In this document: positions 20,801 to 30,100 of the stretch, piece by piece
How the letters are laid out: every line of letters starts with the position of its first letter
How positions within the stretch are numbered: the stretch's first letter is position 1
Assembly (NCBI GenBank): GCA_029379225.1
Contig: JAQYWR010000003.1
Span: forward strand, 1 to 64,000
Direction of reading: 5' to 3'
DNA length: 64,000 nt
From: Nostoc sp. S4
Lineage (GTDB): Bacteria; Cyanobacteriota; Cyanobacteriia; Cyanobacteriales; Nostocaceae
Position numbers and translations under genes: made by a program
The notes under the pieces: model-generated
Database searches by the model: none
What the model saw: the letters and a program-made list of their open reading frames with translations, nothing else
Told to the model about the DNA's origin: nothing

Positions 20801-21246
20801 CGCTGGGCTTCTTCGGTAGCCAGTTGCTGAACTTTACGTTCCCGCACGGTTGGCGGCAACTCTTGCATATCTACTACTGGTACCGTCAAGGTTAAAGTTG
20901 GGGCAATTACTTGGAGCGATTGACCCTCCACTGTGGCAAATGTGGTGCGTAAGGCTTCGTGACGCCTCACGATTTCGTTAATGCTACGCTCCCATGCTGA
21001 CACGTTGAGCTGACCTTTCAGGCGCATGGCTTGAGGAATGTTATAGGCGGTGCTGTCAGTATCTAACTGGTCGAGCAACCACAGTCGCTGCTGGGCAAAC
21101 GATAGGGGAAAGGAATTAGATTCTCGACTTTGGGGTGCGATCGCCGTTGCTGAGAAGAGGTTCTTTTTTTTATCATTCAGCTTTTGTAGCAGAAGCTTAC
21201 GTTTTTCTGGAGAAAGATTGGCGATGCGTTGAGAAAGTTCACTCAT
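17860..21246 (-). CDS. NRPS module C-A-PCP, beta-alanine-like specificity
   Basis: One-module NRPS of 1128 residues. C domain with intact HHIVFDGWS near 180. A domain with YTSGSTGQPKG near 660 and A10 Lys in NGKVDRQALP. In the A4 core the usual Phe-Asp pair is replaced: NFVDSVWE puts Val at position 235 (GrsA numbering), where Asp normally holds the alpha-amino group. The full code by eye is V D W V I S L G D K, close to the remembered beta-alanine code of bleomycin-type domains (VDWVISLADK). A beta-amino acid, most likely beta-alanine, is inferred. PCP Ser in ELGGHSLL near 1050. The tail is basic and precedes a KS protein. Its start overlaps the end of the upstream PKS gene by 8 bases, suggesting coupled translation. 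The decarboxylase at 6817-8475 could supply the substrate. Confidence 0.95.
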   Translation of the reverse strand: MSELSQRIANLSPEKRKLLLQKLNDKKKNLFSATAIAPQSRESNSFPLSFAQQRLWLLDQLDTDSTAYNIPQAMRLKGQLNVSAWERSINEIVRRHEALRTTFATVEGQSLQVIAPTLTLTVPVVDMQELPPTVRERKVQQLATEEAQRPFDLSKAPLLRVMLLQLDKAEYVILFVIHHIVFDGWSLSIFIRELAALYETFNSDRLLLLPELPIQYADFALWQRQWFQGEAQEMQLAYWKQQLASAPSLIELPTDRPRPVVQTNRGAMQFLQLSKTLTEALKALSQQEGVTLFMTLLAAFKTLLHRYTQDEDILVGTTVSGRNRIETEELIGFFANTLVMRTYFGGNPSFLELLARVRQVASEAYAHQDLPFEKIVEELKLQRYLSHTPLLQVMFQLQNYLGATATLELPGLTMTPLEFEKGTARFELAMEMVETEQGLIGSMEYNVALFDEVTITRMLRCFQTLLESIVANPDQRLSNLPLLTTAQQQLLLVQWNDTSVEYPQHQCIHQLFEAQVERTPDAIAVVFEDKQLTYRQLNARANQLAHYLRTLGVKPEVLVGICTERSLEMIVGLLGILKAGGAYVPLDPAYPASRLAFMLSDSQVPVLLTQQQLVAKLPEHQAQVVCLDTDWNIIAQQSQDRPLSISEVENLAYVIYTSGSTGQPKGVFGLHRGAVNRFHWMWQNYPFVKGEVCCQKTSLNFVDSVWEIFGPLLQGIQTLIVPDNILKDPQQFIATLTHNNVTRLVLVPSLLRVLLNTSSVLQLQLPKLKLWISSGEALSIDLLEQFRQSLPDSTLLNLYGSSEVSGDVSCYSLSLQASLSECVWIGRAIANTQIYILDVNRQPVPIGVPGELYIGGDGLARGYLNQPELTAEKFISNPFSDTAARLYKTGDLARYLPNGEIEYIGRIDHQVKIRGFRIELPEIEARLTQHPTIREAVVVVKEDVCGDKWLVAYIVCEHELVPILSELRSFLKQNLPDYMVPTAFVPMKSLPLTPNGKVDRQALPVSDNLRPQLEATYIKPQTDLEKAIATVWQKALKLEKIGIHDNFFELGGHSLLIVQVHNQLRQIFPANLSMLEMFRYPTISSLAEFLNQTNTNKPLSINQTDTRTEQLKDGKSRIKQFLTISKRV

Positions 21247-24200
21247 TTGACCCCCTTACTTCAATTAACTGCTCCTGTGAGGCAAGTAGTGTTTGTACCT
21301 CGTCCTTCGATAGCTGTTCGATGTCTGCTAAGGCTGCAGCCAACACGTCTTGATCGCTTTGCTCAGTTAGTTTTTGGATAATCGCCTCAGCCAACTGTAC
21401 TATAGTAGGTGCTTTAAAAAAGCTCTGATAAGGCAGTTCTACCTCAAAGGTTTTGCATAGCCGAGAAATGAGCATAGTAGCAAATAAAGAATCTCCTCCT
21501 AATTCAAAAAAGTTGTCGTGGATGCCCACTTGTTCAATACCCAGCAGTTGTTGCCAGATGTCAGCAACGGTTTGCTCGACCTCGTTACTAGGAGCAACAT
21601 AAGCATTTCCTAGATTGGGACGGGGGTGAGTTTGTTTGGCTCGACTCAGCTGCACTAATTCCTTTTCCAAAGACTTGACAGAATCCTGCGGCTGAATTGA
21701 AGCCTGAAAATCTTGTGTTGATACAATGACCTCAGACACTGTACTATTACATAAAATACGTCTAAATGCCTCAATCCCCTCTGACAACGTCATTCCTGCC
21801 GTCACAGCTTCTCCTGTTAACTGCTTATGCCGTGCTTCGACAGCGATTGACATTCCTAAATTATTCCATCTATCCCAGTTAATAGATATAGTGAACCTGT
21901 TATGTTGATAAACGCTGTGGTGAGCGAAAGCATCAAGGAAGGTGTTTTCAGCAGTATAGTCTACCATCCCTGGTGTGCCGCAAAATGAATTTAGTGATGA
22001 ACACAGTACAAAGAAATCCAGCTTGGCATCCTTTAAGAGAACATCAAGAACTATTGTTCCGGCAACTTTTGGTGCCAAAGCACTTGCTGCAGCTTCTTTT
22101 GTTTTTAGTTGAATCATTCCTCCCCCAGTAACTGCTGCTGCATGGATCACCCCATTGATTTGACCAAATTGCTGATTCGCTTTTTTGATAACCGCTGACA
22201 TTTGTTCGGCGTTAGCAACGTCAGCACTAAGTACCATCACCTCTGCACCCAATGCTTCTATGATCTGCAATTTTTGGATTTTACAGCTGACGCTATCCTG
22301 TTTATCATGAGTAGATAACCATTGTGGCCACTCGTCTCGGTCGGGAAAAGCCGAACGCCCCAGGAGTATTAGTTTGGCATGTACGGTCTGTGCTATATAT
22401 TCTGCCAGTGCCAGACCAATGCCTCCTAGTCCACCTGTAATCAAATAGACTCCCCCTGCCCTTAATCGGGGATTCCCTTCAACTTTTCCATCTAATCGTA
22501 TGGGTTGAAAGTCCTGTACCCAGCGATGATGCCCACGGTAGGCTATAACTTGGTCAGATGTTTGGGCATATAGCTCATTCAGCAGCGCTTCAATGAGTTG
22601 TTCTTCTTGCCGACTTTCATCTGAGGGAATAACGATATCAATGCTGCGACAGGTGATATTTGGATATTCCAATGGAATAACTTTACACGGACCGAGAACA
22701 AGTGCCTTCTCTGGACATAATGCCTCTGAGCCTGTGACCTCCTGCATGTTGTTTGAGACAATCGCAATTTCAAGGGAATGTGTCTGATTATTTTCATAAA
22801 GTGCTTGCGTCAGAAACAGCAAGCTGTAAAAGTCCAAGTATTCAGACTTTTCAAGGGACTCAATTGATAATTCTGCGTGCAGGTTTGGTGTGACACTCCA
22901 TAAATGAACAATCCTATTTGGGGTCTTGTTCAGTGCGAGAAGTTCTTTGAATAGTACGTCGTAATCATCCCGTTGTCGAGGGTTGATGGTATATGCACGT
23001 TGAGACAATTTATTCTTTCTACTAAATTGCTCTCCAACCTTGACTGTAATCACCTCGTGACCATCAAGCTCGATACGTTGCACCATTTTCTCACCCAAGC
23101 CGCACTCATCGGCAAACACTAACCAACATCCTGGCTGAGTTGCTTGAACTTTTGAGTCCAAAGGCTGTGGTGGCATTGAGCGTTTCCATGATGGAATGTA
23201 AAACCAATCGGCAAGGTCGGGTTTCTTATCTGATGAGACTTGACGCATTTGGTCAGCATTTTTTTGTTCAATCAACACCGTAAATGCTGAAGGTGCTGAT
23301 AAATCTACCAATGCCGGAGCCTGAGCCACCAGAACATCGTGCCCAAAAGCTTCAGTTTCTGATAGAGCCACCACCTCAACAAACCCATGATCGCGTAGTG
23401 CTTTTTGCCACTGGTCTTTTGATAAAAACGGATTTCCTTGACTGCGTTCTTCATCCTCAAGCGGATTCATCAGTAGACCGTCGGTCATGTCAAATTCTAT
23501 CTGAGGTTGTGTGATTTCCCAGAGCAGGAAAAAGCCTCCAGGAGCCAACAAGGAGCGCACGTGCTCTAAGGTCTGTGCCATGTTTAGAGTAACGTGCAGC
23601 ACATTGACAGCTACAACTACATCAAAGCTGTGTCTTGAGTAACCCTGCTCACTTGGAGGTTGCTCAATGTCTAGCAAGCGATATTCAACAAAGGGATAGG
23701 CACTAAATTTCTGTTGGGCTAATTGCACGAGCAAACCACCCACGTCCGTAAAGGTGTAATTAGTTTGCTTCGATGGCAAAATTGGGAGCAGAACCTCTGT
23801 GGCGATTCCGTTTCCACCGCCGATTTCTAGAATTCTCAGGTTGACGTCTGTTGGTAATAACTTCACCACCTGTTCTAGACTTGCCTGGATGATCCCCTTA
23901 CAATAGTCATATAAGGGTAACTTTTGATTTGAATCTTCTGCTGTCTGTTCTGCCCTTTTTTGAAGCGAAGCTACATACAACTCCAACGGTTCTTGTTTAC
24001 CAGTCAGTACGCTTGCTAGATTTTCTCCACATTGTTGCACAGTATCTACTACTTGGGGTGTGTCGGCAAATCGGACTTTCACTTCTTCTAAAAGACCATT
24101 AAGAGCATCTGTTGAAAATGGTACAAGGTTGGTAAATAGCCCTTGCTCTTTCTGTAGTTGACCTTGCTCTACGAGTACGTTAAGCCAACGACACAATAAT

Positions 24201-27151
24201 TGGCGGTAGCGAGGAATAATTTGACATTGCTCAAACAACTCCTCAATGGAATACTTTTTGTTGGGATTGCTAAAAGCACCTAAACGCTTTAGACCAAGGT
24301 TGATGTAAACAGTGCATAAACCTTCCAAACACTGTTTATTCGCCAGATATGTTTGCTCATCAAATTCCTTAATTCCTGCACAAGCTTGGGTCTGACCAGC
24401 CTTTACCAGGGATTTCCACAACAGGGAGTTGAGAAGCTTGTTGCTCTGTCCTCTATCCTTTGTCACCTGTCCCAAATAACCCTGTGGTTCAATCCAGTAA
24501 CGCTGACGCTCAAATGGATATGTCGGTAGAGGGATGCGATGACGCCATTCATGGGTGTATAAACAAGACCAATCGATTTGAACACCGAAAAGCCATAACC
24601 GACCTAAAGTGTGAAGTAAAAATGCCACATCTGACTGTTGATCCTGGGGATGGCGCAGTGATGTCAGCGCTACCAATTCTTCTTGTTGATGCTGTTTGGT
24701 AAAAGTGCTTAACGTCCGCCCTGGACCAACTTCTAGGAAGATTCGCTTTGGTTGTTTGAACAACTCCGCGATCCCTTCGCTAAAGCGCACTGGCTGCCTC
24801 AGATGCCTTGCCCAATAGTTGGGGTCTGTCGCTTCGGCTGTGGTAATCCAAGTCCCACTAACGTTGGAAACAAATGGAATTTGAGGGGGATTGAGTTTGA
24901 CTTTTTGTAAGTTCTGTGTGTAGGGGTCGATGATTGGTTCCATCATCTGGGAATGAAAGGCATGGGAAGTATGCAGTCGCCGACAGCCTGCACCTTTTTC
25001 TTGTAGCTGCTGTTGCAATTTTTCTACCGCTTCTGTGGAACCCGAGACTACACAGTAGGACGGACTATTGCTCGCAGCTAAAGACAGTTCTGGTTCCAAT
25101 AAGGGTCGTACCTTGTGTTCTGGAAGTTGAACCGACAGCATTGCACCAGTTGGCAACTGCTGCATCAGTTTTCCTCGCTGCGCTACCAGTGCTAAGGCAT
25201 CTTCCAGCGAGAAAACTCCAGCCAGAGTGGCTGCTACATATTCCCCAATACTATGACCAATCATTGCCTCAGGTTGCACGCCCCATACCATCCATAACTG
25301 AGCTAGGGCATACTCAATCACAAACAGTGCTGGTTGAGTAATAGCGGTTTGTAATAACTGCTGTGTTGCTTGTTGGGCCTGTTGTTCACTTGGGTACAGC
25401 ACAGTACGCAAATCCAGCCCAATATGAGGTTTTAGTAGTTGACAACACTCATCAACTTGCTCTTTGAAGATGGGTTCACTCTGGTAGAGTTCCCTCCCCA
25501 TATTTACGTACTGCGCCCCTTGTCCGGAAAACATAAACACTACAGGGCGATTACACGGTTCTTCATAGTGGGTGAATACTCGTTGTGGATCTTGATTGCT
25601 CAGTACCTTCACAGCATCATCGATATCTTGACACACCACCATGCGGCGATGGTTAAAAGCTCGGCGACCTACCTGTAAAGTGTAAGCGACATCAGCCAAG
25701 TTCAAATAAGTATGCTGCTGAAGGTGAGCGGCTATATTGGTTGTCACAGTTTCTATCGCTGTACTAGTCTTAGCCGAGAACAGCAACAACTGCCAGGGAC
25801 GCGAAGAACCTGATGGCTCGACAACTGGGGCTTCTTCCAGAATCGCATGGGCATTTGTTCCCCCTATCCCAAAGGAACTAACTCCAGCGCGACGCGGAAT
25901 ACCGTTTATGTTTGCTTTCCAATCAGAAAGAGAGTTATTAACGTAAAAAGGACTGTTAACAAAATCAATCTGAGGTGATGGTTCTTGAAAATGCAAGCTG
26001 GCTGGTATCTGTTTGTGCTTAAGTGCTAGCGTAGTTTTGATCAATCCAGTCACACCAGCAGCAGCGTCCAAATGTCCGATATTGGTTTTGACTGAACCAA
26101 TTGCACAGAATCCTTTCTTCTGAGTACTGGAGCGAAAAGCTTGTGTCAGCGCTGCAACTTCAATAGGATCTCCTAGAGGTGTTCCTGTGCCGTGAGCCTC
26201 AATATAAGTAATTGTCTCAGGTTCTACTTCTGCTATGATTTGAGCCGTTCTAATGACCTTTGCTTGGGTGTCTATACGGGGGGCTGTGTAGCTAACCTTG
26301 AATGATCCATCATTATTGATGGCTGAACCTTTGATGACAGCATGAATGCAATCGCCATCAGCAAGAGCCTCCTCTAATCGCTTTAATACCACAATGCCCA
26401 CACCTTCACCGCTAACAGTTCCTTGTGCTGTAGTATCAAAGGCGCGGCAGTGTCCATCAGGAGACAATATTCCCCCTTCTGTGTAAAAATATCCGGCTTT
26501 TCTTGACGCACTTATGGAAACCCCACCAGCCAAAGCGATATCACATTCAACATTCAGCAAGCTTTGGCAAGCCAAGTGGATAGCAACTAATGAAGTTGAG
26601 CAGGCTGTTTGAACGGTATAACTAGGTCCCTCTAGGTTAAGTTTGTAAGAAACGCGTGTAGTTAAAAAATCTTTGTCACCTGCAATCATAAGTTGCTCAG
26701 GGTTGATAGAGTCTATGATATTTTGATTGAGGTAAACACTAAGTAAGTAACTGCTCAAACTAGAGCCAGCATATACACCAACAGTACCTTTGTAGGTTTC
26801 TGAGTCGTATCCAGCACTTTCAAGGGCTTCCCAAGCACACTCCAAGAAAAGTCGGTGTTGCGGATCGGTAATTTCTGCTTCTCTAGGATTAAAGCCAAAG
26901 AATGAAGCGTCAAAAAATTCTACATCTTCTAATGTAGATCCTGCCTTTACATAGTTAGAGTCACTGAGTACAGATGAACTGACTCCTGATAACAATAGTT
27001 CTTCATCAGTAAAAAAAGAGACTGATTCTATTCCATTCTGAAGATTATTCCAAAACTCATCAATATTTTTAGCTCCAGGAAAACGTCCTGTTAAGCCTAT
27101 AATAGCTATTTCTGAACCATTTTTAAGAGTAGATACAATTGGAGAGTTCAT
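21239..27151 (-). CDS. Type I PKS module, KS-AT-cMT-KR-ACP
   Basis: Adds a malonyl unit to the Thr-linked intermediate, methylates the alpha carbon and reduces the ketone. The protein has 1970 residues. KS: Cys in QTACSTS near 182, AHGTGT, NIGHLD. AT: GHSIGEYVAA near 633 with malonyl-type HAFH, so the branch must come from SAM rather than methylmalonyl-CoA. C-methyltransferase: about 950-1270, SAM motif LEIGGGNG near 1110. KR: TGGLGGIG near 1570, with Ser and Tyr/Asn (VDYTAEN) intact. ACP: Ser in ELGGDSL near 1884. The tail is acidic (LSKDEVQTLL), feeding the C domain of the next protein, whose gene start overlaps by 8 bases. It follows the Asn-Thr NRPS after 32 bases. It closely parallels the PKS at 36351-42176. 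Confidence 0.96.
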   Translation of the reverse strand: MNSPIVSTLKNGSEIAIIGLTGRFPGAKNIDEFWNNLQNGIESVSFFTDEELLLSGVSSSVLSDSNYVKAGSTLEDVEFFDASFFGFNPREAEITDPQHRLFLECAWEALESAGYDSETYKGTVGVYAGSSLSSYLLSVYLNQNIIDSINPEQLMIAGDKDFLTTRVSYKLNLEGPSYTVQTACSTSLVAIHLACQSLLNVECDIALAGGVSISASRKAGYFYTEGGILSPDGHCRAFDTTAQGTVSGEGVGIVVLKRLEEALADGDCIHAVIKGSAINNDGSFKVSYTAPRIDTQAKVIRTAQIIAEVEPETITYIEAHGTGTPLGDPIEVAALTQAFRSSTQKKGFCAIGSVKTNIGHLDAAAGVTGLIKTTLALKHKQIPASLHFQEPSPQIDFVNSPFYVNNSLSDWKANINGIPRRAGVSSFGIGGTNAHAILEEAPVVEPSGSSRPWQLLLFSAKTSTAIETVTTNIAAHLQQHTYLNLADVAYTLQVGRRAFNHRRMVVCQDIDDAVKVLSNQDPQRVFTHYEEPCNRPVVFMFSGQGAQYVNMGRELYQSEPIFKEQVDECCQLLKPHIGLDLRTVLYPSEQQAQQATQQLLQTAITQPALFVIEYALAQLWMVWGVQPEAMIGHSIGEYVAATLAGVFSLEDALALVAQRGKLMQQLPTGAMLSVQLPEHKVRPLLEPELSLAASNSPSYCVVSGSTEAVEKLQQQLQEKGAGCRRLHTSHAFHSQMMEPIIDPYTQNLQKVKLNPPQIPFVSNVSGTWITTAEATDPNYWARHLRQPVRFSEGIAELFKQPKRIFLEVGPGRTLSTFTKQHQQEELVALTSLRHPQDQQSDVAFLLHTLGRLWLFGVQIDWSCLYTHEWRHRIPLPTYPFERQRYWIEPQGYLGQVTKDRGQSNKLLNSLLWKSLVKAGQTQACAGIKEFDEQTYLANKQCLEGLCTVYINLGLKRLGAFSNPNKKYSIEELFEQCQIIPRYRQLLCRWLNVLVEQGQLQKEQGLFTNLVPFSTDALNGLLEEVKVRFADTPQVVDTVQQCGENLASVLTGKQEPLELYVASLQKRAEQTAEDSNQKLPLYDYCKGIIQASLEQVVKLLPTDVNLRILEIGGGNGIATEVLLPILPSKQTNYTFTDVGGLLVQLAQQKFSAYPFVEYRLLDIEQPPSEQGYSRHSFDVVVAVNVLHVTLNMAQTLEHVRSLLAPGGFFLLWEITQPQIEFDMTDGLLMNPLEDEERSQGNPFLSKDQWQKALRDHGFVEVVALSETEAFGHDVLVAQAPALVDLSAPSAFTVLIEQKNADQMRQVSSDKKPDLADWFYIPSWKRSMPPQPLDSKVQATQPGCWLVFADECGLGEKMVQRIELDGHEVITVKVGEQFSRKNKLSQRAYTINPRQRDDYDVLFKELLALNKTPNRIVHLWSVTPNLHAELSIESLEKSEYLDFYSLLFLTQALYENNQTHSLEIAIVSNNMQEVTGSEALCPEKALVLGPCKVIPLEYPNITCRSIDIVIPSDESRQEEQLIEALLNELYAQTSDQVIAYRGHHRWVQDFQPIRLDGKVEGNPRLRAGGVYLITGGLGGIGLALAEYIAQTVHAKLILLGRSAFPDRDEWPQWLSTHDKQDSVSCKIQKLQIIEALGAEVMVLSADVANAEQMSAVIKKANQQFGQINGVIHAAAVTGGGMIQLKTKEAAASALAPKVAGTIVLDVLLKDAKLDFFVLCSSLNSFCGTPGMVDYTAENTFLDAFAHHSVYQHNRFTISINWDRWNNLGMSIAVEARHKQLTGEAVTAGMTLSEGIEAFRRILCNSTVSEVIVSTQDFQASIQPQDSVKSLEKELVQLSRAKQTHPRPNLGNAYVAPSNEVEQTVADIWQQLLGIEQVGIHDNFFELGGDSLFATMLISRLCKTFEVELPYQSFFKAPTIVQLAEAIIQKLTEQSDQDVLAAALADIEQLSKDEVQTLLASQEQLIEVRGSNE

Positions 27152-27183
27152 TATTCGACCATTCCTTAAATATTTCCAATTTT

Positions 27184-30100
27184 TTAAATCTTTTGCTGAC
27201 GTTTTCTTTGATGAGCTTTGCCAGCTTCAATCTTTTTAGTATCAATATCAGTTGTACGAAAAGAAGATTTCTTCTTGTTGACTTTATTTAAATAATTTGC
27301 TAAGGAGCTTATGGTCGGATATCTAAACAGATCGAGTACTAATAAATCGTTCTCAAATATTTTATACAACTTGTTATGAGCCTGAACCAAGAGCAATGAA
27401 TGACCACCGAGTTCAAAAAAATTATCATGAATTCCTACGTTCTCGACATGAAGTACTTCTTGCCAAATATCAGCAATAGTTTTTTCTACCTCGGTTTGGG
27501 GTGACTGATAAACCGCTTCCAACTCAGGACGTGCTGTATCAGGTGCAGGCAACGCTTTTCGGTCTACTTTACCATTAGGTGTGAGTGGTAGTGCCTCTAG
27601 CATGACAAAAGCTGCTGGCACCATGTAATTTGGCAGCTTTGAGTTTAGGAAGTCTCGCAGTTCAGTAATTACTAATGTCTTATCTGTATTAAGTACTATA
27701 TAGGCAACCATTCTTTGAGAATTGGCTGAATCAGAGCGAACGACAACTAGAGTTTCTTCTACTGCTGGGTGTTGATTCAGGTGTGCCTCAATTTCTCCAA
27801 GTTCGATCCGGAAACCACGGATTTTCACCTGGTGGTCAATACGTCCTAAGTATTCAATATCTCCATTAGGCAGATAGCGGGCTAAGTCACCAGAGCGATA
27901 TAGGCGTGCGTTTGGTTTTTTGCTAAAGGTATTGGGAATAAACTTCTTGCTAGTTAGTTCTGGTCGATTAAGATAACCTCGTGCCACACCAGCACCACCA
28001 ATGCACATCTCACCCCTAACTCCAACAGGTACTGGCTGTTCATATTGATCTAACAAGTAGACTTGCAAGTCAGGAATTGGACGACCAATGACACTCCCAC
28101 AAGTAGCTTCTAAGTCTGCCATTGTTAGTGGGCGATAAGTAACATGTACCGTTGTTTCCGTAATGCCGTACATGTTGACTAACTGTGGAAACTGGTCACC
28201 GTGGCGCTCAAACCAAGGTCTTAAACTCTGAAGTTCTAGAGCTTCTCCACCAAAAACCACCAGTCGTAGACTCAACTTGTTGGCATCTCCTAAAGTTTTT
28301 TCTACTTGAATAAGTTGCCGGAAAGCTGAAGGCGTCTGGTTGAGTACTGTCACTTGCTGCTGTGACAACAATTTGTAGAAGTTTTCAGGTGAACGACTCA
28401 GCCAGTAGGGTACTACTACTAACTGTCCACCATACAGCAAAGCACCCCAGAGTTCCCAAACAGAAAAATCAAAGGCAATTGAATGGAAAAGTGTCCAGAC
28501 ATCCTGTTGATTGAAGTGATACCAGGACTGTGTTGCTAACAACAGACGAATAACATTGCTGTGATTGACTAAGACGCCCTTGGGTTGACCTGTTGAGCCT
28601 GAGGTGTAGATGATATAAGCTAGGTTATTAGTTGTACTATCACTGATGAAATTCTCTTGGCTTTTCTGAGCAATACTTCCCCAATCCGTGTCTAGGCAAA
28701 TAACCTTTGTTTGAGATTCTGGCAAATTCTCTATCAAGCGCTGCTGCGTCACCAAGACTGGTAACTGAGTGTCCTGCAATATGAAGGCTAATCGCTCTTG
28801 GGGATATGCTGGATCTAGCGGTACATAAGCACCCCCTGCTTTGAGGATGCCCAATAATCCAACTATCATCTCGAGCGATCGCTCTGTGCAAATTCCCACT
28901 AATACTTCTGGTTTTACTCCTAGCGATCGCAAATAGTGCGCTAGTTGATTCGCTCTTGCGTTTAGTTCTTGATAGGTTAACTGTTGGTCTTCAAACACTA
29001 CGGCAATAGCGTCCGGTGTGCGTTCTACTTGAACCTCAAACAATTTATGGATGCACTCGTCTTGAGGATACTCAACAGAGGTATGATTCCAGTGTACTAG
29101 GAGCGCCTTTTCGGCTTGAGTCAACAGTGGTAACTCCGACACCCGCTGCTGTGGATTAGCAACAATCCCCTCAAGCAAGGTTTGTAAATGCCCTGCCATC
29201 CGGTTTATGGTGCTTGACTCAAATAAATCGCTATTATACTCCAGAGTTCCAACTAGCCCCTGTGCTGTTTCTGTCATATCCAGAGTCAAATCAAACTTTG
29301 CCGTGCCGCTGTTACTTTCCAAAAGACTTAAACTCAAACCAGACAACTCTAAGGCTGACATTGGTGCATTTTGAAGCGCAAACATTACCTGGAACAGTGG
29401 GGTGTGATTTAAGTCTCGCTGTGGTTGCAGTTGCTCTATCAGCTGCTCAAAAGGCAAATCTTGGTGAGCATAAGCTCTTAATGCCACTTCCCGCACGCGA
29501 GTCAGTAGCTCCTCAAAAGTGGGATTATTTGCCAAGTTTGTTCGCAGTACTAGGGTATTGACAAAAAAACCAATTAACCCTTCTATCTCCGCCTGATTGC
29601 GGTTGGCTATGGGTGAACCGACCACAATATCTTCTTGCCCTGTGTATCGCCATAACAAAGTCTGGAAAGCTGCTAATAGAGTCATAAACAAGGTACTTCC
29701 CTGCTGCTGGCTCAATTTATTCAAGGCTTGTGATAACTCAACAGATAGCTCGAATGAATAGGTAGCACCCGCAAATGTCTGAAGGGCAGGTCGTGGGTGG
29801 TCAGTGGGTAACTCGAGTAGTGTTGGTGCGCCCTCTAACTGCTTTTTCCAGTAAGATATCTGGGATTGTAGTACTTCTGCTTGTAGCCATTGTCTCTGCC
29901 ATGCTGCAAAATCTACATATTGGATTGGCAGTTCAGCTAACGGCGAAGGTTGTCCTGCACAGAAGGCTTGATATAGTGTTGCCACCTCACGTACCAGCAC
30001 GCCTATTGACCAACCGTCAGAGACAATGTGGTGCATGGTTAGTAGTAATATGTGCTCAAGTTCATTAAGACGCAGTAGTTTGACACGCAACAGCAGGTCA

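Noticed and set aside
24934-25341. Plus-strand ORF of 135 codons inside a PKS gene
   Set aside because: It is antisense to the AT domain; similar shadow frames occur at the same place in the other AT domains (3-245, 4676-4918, 40042-40272).
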